Shown here: in pieces, positions 15,399 to 21,966 of the stretch
Layout of the letters: each line of letters starts with the position of its first letter
Numbering within the stretch: position 1 is the stretch's first letter
Virus record (IMG/VR): IMGVR_UViG_3300005663_000083
Span: 1 to 44,818 of that record
Source: a virus
Reading direction: 5' to 3' (one strand)
DNA length: 44,818 bases
Translations under genes and position numbers: made by a program
Notes under the pieces: generated by a model
What the model was told of the DNA's origin: nothing
The model's input: only the letters and a program-made list of their open reading frames with translations
The model's database searches: none

Positions 15399-15698
15399 CT
15401 AGGCAATTAGGTTGTCCCACTCACCCAAGCGCTTTGGGACTTGAATAAGAGCCATATCCGAGAATCCCCGCGCTCTGGCCTGCTCGGCAGCCTCGGACGC
15501 GCCATCGCCAACCCCGATAACTGTCTCACCAGAAATCGCTATCCAACGACCGCCGTATTGCGCGACCATTTCAGCCTCGTGAGCATAGAACCAACGCTGC
15601 TCACGAACGCCTGGGGTCAGAGGAGAGACTTGCTTCACAGAAAACGTGGTGCAGTTAGGATTGAAACTATACCTCGTAGCAGTAAACGTCGTGCTCAT
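15399..15698 (-). CDS. DUF5678-like protein
   Basis: 99 residues. The C-terminal half, YGGRWIAISGETVIGVGD then AAEQARARGFSDMALIQVPK, fits DUF5678: W.A...G.V...G....A...AR..G. Family members are small and of unknown function, common in archaea, bacteria and phages. The N-terminal half is beta-rich. The start (15698) overlaps the stop of the upstream membrane gene. Its place within a lysis cassette is unusual. Confidence 0.6.
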   Translation of the reverse strand: MSTTFTATRYSFNPNCTTFSVKQVSPLTPGVREQRWFYAHEAEMVAQYGGRWIAISGETVIGVGDGASEAAEQARARGFSDMALIQVPKRLGEWDNLIA

Positions 15699-15883
15699 CG
15701 TCGCCTCCGTTTCAGCCTCTTTAGCCGTCGCTCCATCAAGTCCTGCGCCGTGACCCGCTTACCCGTCCGATAGGCGAACCAGGCGAACACGGCCATGCTC
15801 AGGATGAGAAACCCGACGCCGATAGCGGTGATCTCCCCATCACTTCGTCTCTTCGTCTCCGAACAGTTCTTTCTCAACTTCAC
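15695..15883 (-). CDS. Small single-span membrane protein, basic tail
   Basis: 62 residues from a GTG at 15883. A basic N-terminus, one transmembrane helix (ITAIGVGFLILSMAVFAWFA) and a very basic C-terminus (MERRLKRLKRRRR). It overlaps the 44-aa gene by 44 bases, so the true start may be later. A lysis accessory role is inferred from position. Confidence 0.5.
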   Translation of the reverse strand: MKLRKNCSETKRRSDGEITAIGVGFLILSMAVFAWFAYRTGKRVTAQDLMERRLKRLKRRRR

Positions 15884-15974
15884 CCCAGGGCCTGACGCGC
15901 CCCTCGTTAACGGCCTTCACTCCTTCGCGTATACCGCGCAGAAGCTCAGTTAGAGATTTCATTGCCCCTTCCAT
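15840..15974 (-). CDS. Small acidic protein (44 aa), antitoxin-like look
   Basis: It starts at 15974, overlapping the amidase stop (TGATG). MEGAMKSLTELLRGIREGVK and AVNEGRVRPWGEVEKELFGD resemble the C-terminal helices of small antitoxins (EG.V.PW.EV..EL). No toxin partner is evident beside it, so this may be chance similarity. Confidence 0.45.
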   Translation of the reverse strand: MEGAMKSLTELLRGIREGVKAVNEGRVRPWGEVEKELFGDEETK

Positions 15975-16690
15975 CACGCCTCCCCCGTCCGGCCAGCCGG
16001 TATCTCGTGGTCGTGCGCCTCTCCCGCGCTGTGCTTAGCCGCGTCCTCATGGTGGCGACGCAGGAGGTCAATCCACCAACCCAGCGCATGGTATTTTGAC
16101 TGCTTCGTTTTCCCGTCTGCCAACGTCGCAACTACCCGTGCCCGCGACAGCACGCGGTTCAACTGCTTCAGGAACTCTTCGTCCGTCATCTTGTCCTCCA
16201 ATGATGCGATGAACCTCACTCTGTCGAATGGCCCTGGGTCTGTCTTGCCCGATTCCCTGCCCTGAACCGTGTCCTGGTGCGCCACAAACCCGCTGGCGTC
16301 GTCTCCGTTCCAAAAGGGCAACCAGACGGGAGCCACACCGAGGGAAACGTAGTGCCGACCCACAAGGGCGGCGTTATCGTAGTGCCCATCACGATATGGC
16401 CGGTCGATGGTGGGCTGCGTCATCTCTATCCCCCACGACCTACCGTTCAGGTAGGCAGAGTGCCAAGCGATCAGTGCGTCCTCCACCACCCGCACCCGCT
16501 CCGTCTCCGACAACACCCACTGAGCCGATGCTCCGTTGGGATTCGTGAACCATGCCAGTGTTGCCGCTAACTCCTGGGCATCACTGAAGTCAGCCCGACC
16601 TGAGCGCGTGCTATGCACAACGACGACCTTCGGGGGGCGGAGGTACAGGCCGCTGTTGTTGCCGCTGATCCTGCGCGTGGCGAGCGTCAC
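15974..16690 (-). CDS. Endolysin: N-acetylmuramoyl-L-alanine amidase (Amidase_2 type)
   Basis: 238 residues. The zinc-amidase fold is indicated by VVVHSTRSG (first His ligand, about residue 26), WHSAYLNGRSWGIEM, and FVAHQDTVQGRESGKTDPGP, where the His, Lys and Asp match the second His and the K-x-D/C ligand region of T7-lysozyme-like enzymes. The C-terminal 80 residues are helical (LLRRHHEDAAKH) and may bind the wall or regulate. It cleaves the peptide-glycan amide bond of peptidoglycan at lysis. The GTG at 16690 overlaps the upstream stop. Confidence 0.88.
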   Translation of the reverse strand: MTLATRRISGNNSGLYLRPPKVVVVHSTRSGRADFSDAQELAATLAWFTNPNGASAQWVLSETERVRVVEDALIAWHSAYLNGRSWGIEMTQPTIDRPYRDGHYDNAALVGRHYVSLGVAPVWLPFWNGDDASGFVAHQDTVQGRESGKTDPGPFDRVRFIASLEDKMTDEEFLKQLNRVLSRARVVATLADGKTKQSKYHALGWWIDLLRRHHEDAAKHSAGEAHDHEIPAGRTGEA

Positions 16691-16938
16691 GGCTTGCTCA
16701 CGATCCGCTCCGCCTCAGCCACCGCAGACGGACACGGCTCGTAGGCGTTACTCAGGTATTCTGGAATGTCACCCGAAATGTCCGGCGTCTCCAAATAGGC
16801 GTCGCTAACGGTTTCGGGAATGTCGCGGGGTTTGTCCCGTGACTGAAGCCAGCTCATGTACACTCCCAGGATCACTAACCAGCACAGCATAGAAGAAGCC
16901 GCCGTACCACACTGGGCACGACGGCCACTAAAGAGCAT
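16687..16938 (-). CDS. Membrane-anchored small protein next to endolysin (spanin-like?)
   Basis: 83 residues from 16938. One hydrophobic helix (SMLCWLVILGVYMSWLQ) is followed by about 50 acidic/polar residues with an internal duplication (DIPETVSDAYLETP / DIPEYLSNAYEPCP). N-in/C-out topology next to the endolysin recalls inner-membrane spanins, but no coiled coil or partner lipoprotein is seen. A later ATG (16857) has a better GGGAG and would remove the helix, so the start is uncertain. Confidence 0.45.
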   Translation of the reverse strand: MLFSGRRAQCGTAASSMLCWLVILGVYMSWLQSRDKPRDIPETVSDAYLETPDISGDIPEYLSNAYEPCPSAVAEAERIVSKP

Positions 16939-16960
16939 CCGAACTACTCGCCCTATTCTA

Positions 16961-17080
16961 TCACACCCTCCGCACCGTCACCCGCTTCTTGCACCCCCGA
17001 CAGGTGAACTCCACCTTCCCGTTCAGCCTTTCGGCTAGCTTCTTGCCGCAGTGGGGGCATCGTATGGCGGGCTCAGTCAC
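16961..17080 (-). CDS. Com-like zinc-finger protein (39 aa)
   Basis: GTG at 17080 overlaps the upstream stop (GTGA). MTEPAIRCPHCGKKLAERLN then GKVEFTCRGCKKRVTVRRV matches the phage Mu Com type: an N-terminal CP.CGK.LA, a short turn, then C..C and a basic end. In Mu, Com binds a stem-loop in mom mRNA and activates its translation. No mom-like modification gene is seen here, so its target is unknown. The genome has many RBS-adjacent stem-loops (see findings). Confidence 0.7.
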   Translation of the reverse strand: MTEPAIRCPHCGKKLAERLNGKVEFTCRGCKKRVTVRRV

Positions 17081-17295
17081 TCGCCACGCGCCTTCCAGTA
17101 CCGCTTGGCACCACGCTTTGCGACCTTCCGGAGATCGTCGGCGAGACGCTGCATAAGCGCGAATCGTAGGGCCTCAGCCTCACCGTGCTCTTCGATGTGC
17201 CGCTCACACACGTCGGCCTGGCGCTCTATCTCCTGAGCCATGCGACCGATTTGACGGGCATCGCGGCGATATAGGTGTAGGCGGGGCTCAGTCAC
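17077..17295 (-). CDS. Small helical basic protein (72 aa)
   Basis: GTG at 17295 overlaps the upstream stop. It starts MTEPRLHLYRR with the same GTGACTGAGCCC as the Com-like gene, then continues IGRMAQEIERQADVCERHIE...ALMQRLADDLRKVAKRG. All-helical and charged. Function unknown. Confidence 0.6.
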   Translation of the reverse strand: MTEPRLHLYRRDARQIGRMAQEIERQADVCERHIEEHGEAEALRFALMQRLADDLRKVAKRGAKRYWKARGE

Positions 17296-17729
17296 GCGGG
17301 CTCCCCTGGGGGTAGGGCAGCACGGGCAAGGATTTCGCCGATGACCTTAATCGCAAATGTGTCCGTGTAGCGGCGACATTCGTAGTTCTCGTAAGCTGAT
17401 TGGACTTCCATCAATGCCTTCCCCTGTGCCAGCAGCGCCGCAGCAGCCAGGGAGGTGTCGGCAGGATGACAATGCGGGCAGTTGTGACTACACGATCCGC
17501 AGAAACGGTACCAGCAGCGAGAGCAGCGTAGCTCTTTCCTGTCATGCTCCGGCTTCGCCGCCTCCCGCGCTGCCGGTTCGGGCTGGGCTAGGAAGGCGCG
17601 GGCCTCGTTATCCAAGCACCCATCCTCTCCGACCAAAGCCTCCCATGCCTCCTGAGACTCAGGGTGAGCCGCTAGCTTATCCCGCCACTCGACCGCTTCC
17701 TCCAGCAGCCTCCGCGCCTCATCGCTCAT
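17292..17729 (-). CDS. Helical protein with central Cys cluster (145 aa)
   Basis: The start at ATG 17729 is chosen for the GGAGG upstream; an upstream ATG at 17759 would add ten Gly/Pro residues. The N-terminus is helical. Zinc-knuckle sequence RCSRCWYRFCGSCSHNCPHC is at about residues 75-95 (seven Cys). The C-terminal helices end ILARAALPPGEPA. Not recognised. It is coupled to its neighbours by 4-bp overlaps. Confidence 0.6.
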   Translation of the reverse strand: MSDEARRLLEEAVEWRDKLAAHPESQEAWEALVGEDGCLDNEARAFLAQPEPAAREAAKPEHDRKELRCSRCWYRFCGSCSHNCPHCHPADTSLAAAALLAQGKALMEVQSAYENYECRRYTDTFAIKVIGEILARAALPPGEPA

Positions 17730-18169
17730 GGGTGGGCCTCCTCCCATGGGGCATCCCACTCCCAGATACCTAACGCGCCCCGTGTAGGTATAATGTCCGT
17801 GAGCGGCAGGATTGCCTCAAGCCGGAACATAAACCGTCCAGGTGAATAGTCCCCGAAAGCGTGTTCAGCACTGCCAGACTGCGGGGCCCACGAGAGAGGT
17901 AGCGCATCAATCCGCACACACTCGACTAACTCTGCTACAGCGACCACGGCGCCGAGCGGGAAGGTAGGGGCTTCCCCGTGGAAGATTCGATGCACTGCGG
18001 CGGCAAACGGCGGCTTTAGGGCCAACTCGCGTGCCCAAGCTGGATAACTCTTAGCCGCGTGTATGGCGATAGGCCCCCTGTAACGCGTCCGCCATGAACG
18101 TGTCTCAATCTTCTTCTCGCCTGCCGCTACAAGCGTCGCCCAGGGCTGTGCGAGCGTCAGAGCCTTCAC
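17726..18169 (-). CDS. ASCH-domain protein
   Basis: 147 residues. MKALTLAQPWATLVAAGEKK then IETRSWRTRYRGPIAIHAAK is the ASCH signature (Q.W...I..G.K..E.R.W...YRG...IHA). The fold ends in a beta barrel (GRFMFRLEAILPL). ASCH domains are RNA-binding, PUA-like domains linked to translation or RNA metabolism, and some are RNases or amidohydrolases. Which one applies here is unknown. Confidence 0.9.
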   Translation of the reverse strand: MKALTLAQPWATLVAAGEKKIETRSWRTRYRGPIAIHAAKSYPAWARELALKPPFAAAVHRIFHGEAPTFPLGAVVAVAELVECVRIDALPLSWAPQSGSAEHAFGDYSPGRFMFRLEAILPLTDIIPTRGALGIWEWDAPWEEAHP

Positions 18170-18702
18170 GCCTTCTTCTCCTTCTCCCTCGCATCTTCGG
18201 GCGATATGGCGATGGCATCACGAGCAATTTCTTTCATGTCTTCGGCACAGTATCCCAAGTCTTGGTTTCGTGTACGCCCTGGGAGAGTTTCGCTACGGTA
18301 GCTTTGCCACCTAGACACCACTTTCTCTAGCGCCTCCCCGCGCCGCTTGGACTGCGCCGCGTAGCCGTCACGCTCTTTCAGCAATCGCTCAATAGTCTGT
18401 AGGGCTTTCAGTAGGCGGGGATCGTCCATCTCCAACACCCATCTGACTGTCTTGAGGTGTGCCTGCGCCTCCTCCAGCGCCTCCAGGGCGGCGGATAAGC
18501 GTACAAGAAGGTCAGCCGTGGACTCCCCTGAACGAACGTACTTCGCAAGCCACTCGACTATCTTCTTATACTGGTTAACCATCGGCTCCTGATTCTCAAT
18601 CAGTTTCAGGGCGGCGAGTAGGTCGGAGCGAAGCTGTCCAACGTAGGCATATCCCTCGGCGGTGAGGTGTAGGGCTTCTGTCGTAGATGGGCAACTCGCC
18701 AT
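18166..18702 (-). CDS. Coiled-coil protein (about 178 aa)
   Basis: The frame is open from a GTG at 18798; the ATG at 18702 avoids a long overlap with the previous gene, though neither has a clear ribosome-binding site. The product is predicted to be almost wholly helical, with long coiled-coil stretches (LRSDLLAALKLIENQEPMVN, LSAALEALEEAQAHLKTVRW). Not recognised. Confidence 0.55.
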   Translation of the reverse strand: MASCPSTTEALHLTAEGYAYVGQLRSDLLAALKLIENQEPMVNQYKKIVEWLAKYVRSGESTADLLVRLSAALEALEEAQAHLKTVRWVLEMDDPRLLKALQTIERLLKERDGYAAQSKRRGEALEKVVSRWQSYRSETLPGRTRNQDLGYCAEDMKEIARDAIAISPEDAREKEKKA

Positions 18703-18745
18703 CGCTGGTATGCCCGCCTCGCCACGCTCCTTGGCCGCTTGGGGA

Positions 18746-18916
18746 TCAAACACTACGGGGCCTCGATAGTCTATCCGTGACTTCCAACCAAAACGCACCC
18801 TGCGCCTTTAGCGCCTTGACCATCGCAACCTTATCCGAGCAGGTGAAATTACCATCGCCGTCAATCGTGGCAACAACACGGCCTTCCCACTGAATAGAAA
18901 ATAGCTCACCCATCAT
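18746..18916 (-). CDS. Small beta-rich protein (56 aa)
   Basis: It starts at ATG 18916, overlapping the rusA stop (ATGATG), with GGAGG upstream. MMGELFSIQWEGRVVATIDG then FTCSDKVAMVKALKAQGAFW. It looks like a small alpha/beta protein. Not recognised. Confidence 0.55.
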   Translation of the reverse strand: MMGELFSIQWEGRVVATIDGDGNFTCSDKVAMVKALKAQGAFWLEVTDRLSRPRSV

Positions 18917-19314
18917 TCGCCTCCATTTCGATATGGGCTCAGCTCCACGATTACCTTCTTCTCCGGCCCACGCTCCCACTTCGGCTCCGCGATTTTCAGC
19001 TTGTCGTGCGAATCGTCCTCTAGCACCCCCGTCTCCACCAAAGCGTCCCAGAGCGGTTTCAGCATCGCCATGTGGTTGTCGGAGTCCCGCCGTCGTTTGT
19101 CCGTCACCACGAACGTCACCTGAGCCTGGACAGGAGGCTTGATGGGGAAGCGCCGACGGTTAAGGGCGAACGCCATACTGTGGCCGATTTGAGCCTTCAC
19201 GTTCCAACCACAGTCCTCCGCGTACCGCGCCTTCGCCTGCGCCAGCGCCCGCCAATGCACCCTCGCGTTGGGGGACAGCTCTTTCGGAGGCCAGGGAAAT
19301 TGGTATTTAGTCAT
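18913..19314 (-). CDS. rusA: RusA-family Holliday junction resolvase
   Basis: 133 residues, the usual RusA size. The N-terminus FPWPPKELSPNARVHWR gives the substrate-binding strand pattern (PP...NA..HWR). The catalytic acidic residues appear as D77-S-D79-N80 and D100/D101 (LEDDSHDKL). RusA resolves four-way junctions made in phage recombination and replication. Its last codons (SPYRNGGE) coincide with the palindrome 18923-18936 and supply GGAGG for the next gene. Confidence 0.93.
   Translation of the reverse strand: MTKYQFPWPPKELSPNARVHWRALAQAKARYAEDCGWNVKAQIGHSMAFALNRRRFPIKPPVQAQVTFVVTDKRRRDSDNHMAMLKPLWDALVETGVLEDDSHDKLKIAEPKWERGPEKKVIVELSPYRNGGE
18923..18936 (-). promoter_or_regulatory. 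Palindrome fused to Shine-Dalgarno at rusA end
   Basis: On the minus strand CCATATCGAAATGG is followed by AGG, forming the GGAGG used by the gene at 18916. It shares CTGAGCCCAT upstream with the 126-bp repeat copy. Confidence 0.5.
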
Positions 19315-19477
19315 CTTGCTCCTTGAGCGTCAACGCGGCCTTGTTGTACGTCTTGAAGAGATAGGCGTTTGCAAACTCCCGCTTTTCGCCGCATATCTGA
19401 CATTTTCCGATAGAGATGGGGCCACGCGGTTCCTCAATGATGAAATGGTGGACGCAGGGCGGGGCTTCGGTTGTCAT
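19307..19477 (-). CDS. Zinc-knuckle microprotein (56 aa)
   Basis: MTTEAPPCVHHFIIEEPRGP then ISIGKCQICGEKREFANAYL. The CxHH...IxxPxGP.S.G.C..CG.......N pattern is a frequent small phage protein with one zinc knuckle and unknown role. The ATGA start overlaps the upstream gene, and the stop precedes rusA by a few bases. Confidence 0.7.
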   Translation of the reverse strand: MTTEAPPCVHHFIIEEPRGPISIGKCQICGEKREFANAYLFKTYNKAALTLKEQDD

Positions 19478-19959
19478 AAAGCCCCCACGTTAGGGATGTG
19501 GCCCTTCCTGGGGCCACTAGAGACTGGCGCGTTACGTGCTGCAAAAAGTGACCACCCAAGCCGCAGGCGCTCGCTGACTACCTTCAAATCCATCCCGCGC
19601 TCACTGCTCCAGTACGCCCTTTTACATGCACGTACCTTTTGTCGATTGGCCTTTCGATATTGGTTAACCCTCTCTCGGCTTCGTTCTAGGTCTGACTCCC
19701 GATAGAGAGATGGACGGCTACCATTTTGGCGTACGTAGATTTTGCGGGGACAAATAAACAAGCGTGACCTAGCCGTTAGATATGTCCAACCTTCTTCGCG
19801 GCACTCTAGGCAGATGGGCCATTTCGCCTTAGACACTCCCCTGCCGTAGGCTATTAGCTCTAATAAGAATGATCGCTTGCAAACGCGGCATTTCGTTTCT
19901 GTTCTCCGCCAATCAATGGGCGTGAGGCGAACGCGAAGATAAGGCCACTTCGCTCTCAT
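19474..19959 (-). CDS. Basic Cys-containing protein (161 aa)
   Basis: Highly basic. CRVCKRSFLLELIAYGRG...ICLECREEGW suggests one four-Cys zinc site, followed by an Arg-rich helical region (RERVNQYRKANRQKVRACKR) of DNA-binding character and a variable C-terminus. No HNH catalytic set is seen. Overlaps join both neighbours. Confidence 0.55.
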   Translation of the reverse strand: MRAKWPYLRVRLTPIDWRRTETKCRVCKRSFLLELIAYGRGVSKAKWPICLECREEGWTYLTARSRLFICPRKIYVRQNGSRPSLYRESDLERSRERVNQYRKANRQKVRACKRAYWSSERGMDLKVVSERLRLGWSLFAARNAPVSSGPRKGHIPNVGAL

Positions 19960-20165
19960 TCCCCTTGCTCCTGACGCAGCCGGTCGATGTAGGCGGTCAG
20001 GGCATCCAGTGGTATCCGTCGCGCCCGACCGATAGTGATAGACTCAATCTGGCCAGCGACCACCAGTTGATATACCGTCGAGCGGGCCAGGGACAACCTG
20101 CGGGCTGCCTCTTTCACCGTCAGCAGCATGGGGTCAGAGTCTAACGACATTCCCATATCCCCCAT
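19956..20165 (-). CDS. Excisionase-family (MerR-like) HTH protein
   Basis: 69 residues. MLLTVKEAARRLSLARSTVY then QLVVAGQIESITIGRARRIP and LDALTAYIDRLRQE is the helix-turn-helix plus wing of excisionase/AlpA-type DNA-binding proteins. No integrase is seen in the window, so its partner may be absent, or it may act as a transcription factor. Confidence 0.85.
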   Translation of the reverse strand: MGDMGMSLDSDPMLLTVKEAARRLSLARSTVYQLVVAGQIESITIGRARRIPLDALTAYIDRLRQEQGE

Positions 20166-20641
20166 CCTTGCTCCAAGTACAGCTCGTAAGCCCAGGCCGT
20201 ATTAACTTCGGGGATCATCCACTCGCTCCAGAACGTGGGCCATCGGTAGGCGTGGACTTGATTGAGCTGGAAGAGGCCGAAGGATTCACCCGTCCAGGAT
20301 ATGGCCATCGGGTCGAAACGGGACTCGCACCAGACGATGCGTTCGGCCTCTGGACAGTTCCAGTCGTATCCGCAAATGTCGAAAGCTGGCTCCTCCACCA
20401 CGGCGAGGGTGGATATATCGGCCCGAACCACTGGTTCAGGTTCCAATCGCAGTGTCGGCACCGCCTCCGGTGAAGCCAGCGGAACAAGGCGCGCATCGGC
20501 TAGTGCCCTCTCACGATTTTGCCGCATCGCCGACAATAGAAGATTGTCGTTGTTGTCGTGCCCTGCGCTGGCTCCTCGCGCAGTGGGACTAGGTCGTGCT
20601 GAGTTGGTAAACACTTCTCCATTGCTTCCTCCGATCATCAC
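20141..20641 (-). CDS. Lytic transglycosylase / lysozyme-like exported protein
   Basis: 166 residues from the ATG at 20641. The C-terminal 75 residues carry RIVWCESRFDP (catalytic Glu, about 106), then SFGLFQLNQVHAYRWP and NTAWAYELYLEQGWGIWEC. This is the SLT/goose-lysozyme-like order of E..., GLFQ, N...A..LY...GW..W. It would cleave peptidoglycan glycan strands. The N-terminal 85 residues are a disordered linker. In frame upstream, codons at 20674-20642 encode a hydrophobic leader (LVLALLVAGLV) with no ATG/GTG/TTG before it except the final GTG, which hints at a missed start or a sequence error. Confidence 0.8.
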   Translation of the reverse strand: MMIGGSNGEVFTNSARPSPTARGASAGHDNNDNLLLSAMRQNRERALADARLVPLASPEAVPTLRLEPEPVVRADISTLAVVEEPAFDICGYDWNCPEAERIVWCESRFDPMAISWTGESFGLFQLNQVHAYRWPTFWSEWMIPEVNTAWAYELYLEQGWGIWECR

Positions 20642-20672
20642 CAGCCCCGCTACAAGCAGGGCCAGGACTAAC

Positions 20673-20858
20673 CTAGTGTGAAATCCGCTCGTCTAATTTG
20701 GCGTTCAGCCTATCTATCTCCGCAGAGCTTCTCAGAATTTCCTTCGGCGTTCCAGGCAACCACACAATAGGCTCACCCCGACGAATCCGGTTAATCTGCT
20801 CCTTGTAATACTCCTCGAACTCGACTGGCTTCTTACGAAAGAACCCGAACAGTCTCAT
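20673..20858 (-). CDS. Small basic protein (61 aa)
   Basis: MRLFGFFRKKPVEFEEYYKE then INRIRRGEPIVWLPGTPKEI and a short coiled coil. ATG 20858 follows GGGAGGAAAGCT. The palindrome variant 20869-20882 sits immediately before that. Not recognised. Confidence 0.6.
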   Translation of the reverse strand: MRLFGFFRKKPVEFEEYYKEQINRIRRGEPIVWLPGTPKEILRSSAEIDRLNAKLDERISH

Positions 20859-20868
20859 AGCTTTCCTC

Positions 20869-20882
20869 CCATTACGAAATGC
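20869..20882 (-). promoter_or_regulatory. Palindrome variant fused to Shine-Dalgarno
   Basis: The minus strand reads GCATTTCGTAATGG, then GAGGAAAGCT and the start codon of the 61-aa gene. One arm base differs from the consensus. Confidence 0.45.
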
Positions 20883-21083
20883 AGCTCCAGGAAGAGGTCA
20901 CCAACTTTTTCGTGAGATTGAAAATCGAAATGAAAAATTGGCTATTAATAACGGTGCTACTAAGCATGTCCATATGTAATACAGCACGGCGTACCGATAA
21001 CGGGGGGTGGGGAGTGGGGTAAGGGGACGGGTAGGGGACGGGACGGGTGTAGAGAAAGTTTCTGCCTAACGCCTAGCACCATG
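20883..21083. other. 200-bp intergenic region: AT-rich block plus long G-run block
   Basis: No gene is seen. 20900-20960 is A/T-rich. 21002-21047 on the plus strand holds eight runs of three or more G separated by one to three bases (GGGGGGTGGGG, then AGTGGGG, TAAGGGG, ACGGG, TAGGGG, ACGGG, ACGGG), a strong G-quadruplex-forming pattern. It lies beside the replication-initiator-like gene, so an origin or regulatory role is possible. Confidence 0.6.
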
Positions 21084-21449
21084 CTAGCCACTTTCCTTAC
21101 CACGCTGCTTTGCTTTTGCTAGCCCCCCAGCCTGGCCGATGCGCCGCTTGGCTTCCCGCCTTGCCTCCACCTCTTTCCTGGACGGGTTGTAGTCCAGGTA
21201 GTCATGGATGGCGTAGCCCGTGCCGTTCCTCTCCCACAACCTAACCTCTACCAGCCGGTCTGCTAGCTTCCTGGCGCGGGCACGGGTGTATTGCCCCAAG
21301 CCTGACAGCGATGAATCGGATATGGCTCCGTCCGTCAAGTGCTGGGCCGCGTAGCACAGCCCCGCAACGTGTAGCCACGCTGCTGCCTGCCCAGCAGCCA
21401 GCACCTTTGGGTGGGTGGCCAGCCCGTCGCTAACCTTCACCCAGCTCAC
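21084..21449 (-). CDS. Replication-initiator-like winged-helix protein (short)
   Basis: 121 residues from the GTG at 21449 (AAAGGGG upstream). SWVKVSDGLATHPKVLAAGQ... AWLHVAGLCYAAQHLTDGAI... LVEVRLWERNGTGYAIHDYL then YNPSRKEVEARREAKRR. This matches the N-terminal wHTH of phage replication/DnaD-like proteins: W...D....HPK......A..L...GL.Y....LTDG.I...L.......GLW....GY.IHDYL.YN.S. Relatives often continue much further; here only the DNA-binding half is present. A partner loading the host helicase would be expected. Confidence 0.7.
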   Translation of the reverse strand: MSWVKVSDGLATHPKVLAAGQAAAWLHVAGLCYAAQHLTDGAISDSSLSGLGQYTRARARKLADRLVEVRLWERNGTGYAIHDYLDYNPSRKEVEARREAKRRIGQAGGLAKAKQRGKESG

Positions 21450-21598
21450 CGCTGCCCCTTTAGCTGGCAAGGATAGTTTTTTACACGGCTACACCAGCGC
21501 CGACAATCCTGACACCGAGGCGCGGCGTTCGTGCCCCTCAGTGGCCAGGGACACGGCTCCCCACAGCAGACACACAGACGGTCAGCGTAGGTCGTCAT
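21446..21598 (-). CDS. Cys-rich microprotein (50 aa)
   Basis: MTTYADRLCVCCGEPCPWPL ... APRCQDCRRWCSRVKNYPC. Nine Cys in pairs predict a compact zinc site. The stop overlaps the GTG start of the replication-like gene. Confidence 0.6.
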   Translation of the reverse strand: MTTYADRLCVCCGEPCPWPLRGTNAAPRCQDCRRWCSRVKNYPCQLKGQR

Positions 21599-21602
21599 AG
21601 CC

Positions 21603-21809
21603 CTAACTGAGACACTTACATCTCCCGTCGATGTGCCAATAAATATTGGATGCGTGCTTCAGTCCCACCGCCTCCGCTATCTCTCGCGGCGTCCGTCCAC
21701 CCTCCGTTCGCCCGTCTTCCTGCCATAGTTCAAGAATCTTGATATGGCGTTCCCGTATCGCTTCCTTGGTGCGTATGGGGTGGGTTGAGTTAGGGCTTCG
21801 CGGCGGCAT
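21603..21809 (-). CDS. LexA-N-terminus-like HTH protein
   Basis: 68 residues. EAIRERHIKILELWQEDGRT then GRTPREIAEAVGLKHASNIY and WHIDGRC resembles the LexA winged-helix (ILE.......TPREIAEA.GL...S....H). There is no LexA protease domain, so it would bind DNA without self-cleavage. The start overlaps the preceding zinc-ribbon gene by 20 bases. Confidence 0.6.
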   Translation of the reverse strand: MPPRSPNSTHPIRTKEAIRERHIKILELWQEDGRTEGGRTPREIAEAVGLKHASNIYWHIDGRCKCLS

Positions 21810-21966
21810 CTTTCACCTTCACCCCAGGCACAATTACCCAACCCCCGCAGGGCATACACCGTTCGTTGCGCCTCGTCACCTTCCAGCCCTCTCGTATTTC
21901 AATAATGGTTCGCGGCTCACCCCAGGGGATTCTCCGCTTGCACTCGGTACAGTGGGTGTGGGTCAT
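21790..21966 (-). CDS. Zinc-ribbon microprotein (58 aa)
   Basis: MTHTHCTECKRRIPWGEPRT...CMPCGGWVIVPGVKVKD. A CxxC...CxxC ribbon with a beta-rich centre (TIIEIREGWKVTRR). The ATGA start overlaps the upstream stop. Confidence 0.65.
   Translation of the reverse strand: MTHTHCTECKRRIPWGEPRTIIEIREGWKVTRRNERCMPCGGWVIVPGVKVKDAAAKP

Noticed and set aside
15840-15974. Toxin-antitoxin system
   Set aside because: The 44-aa product looks somewhat antitoxin-like, but neither neighbour is toxin-like (amidase and membrane protein).
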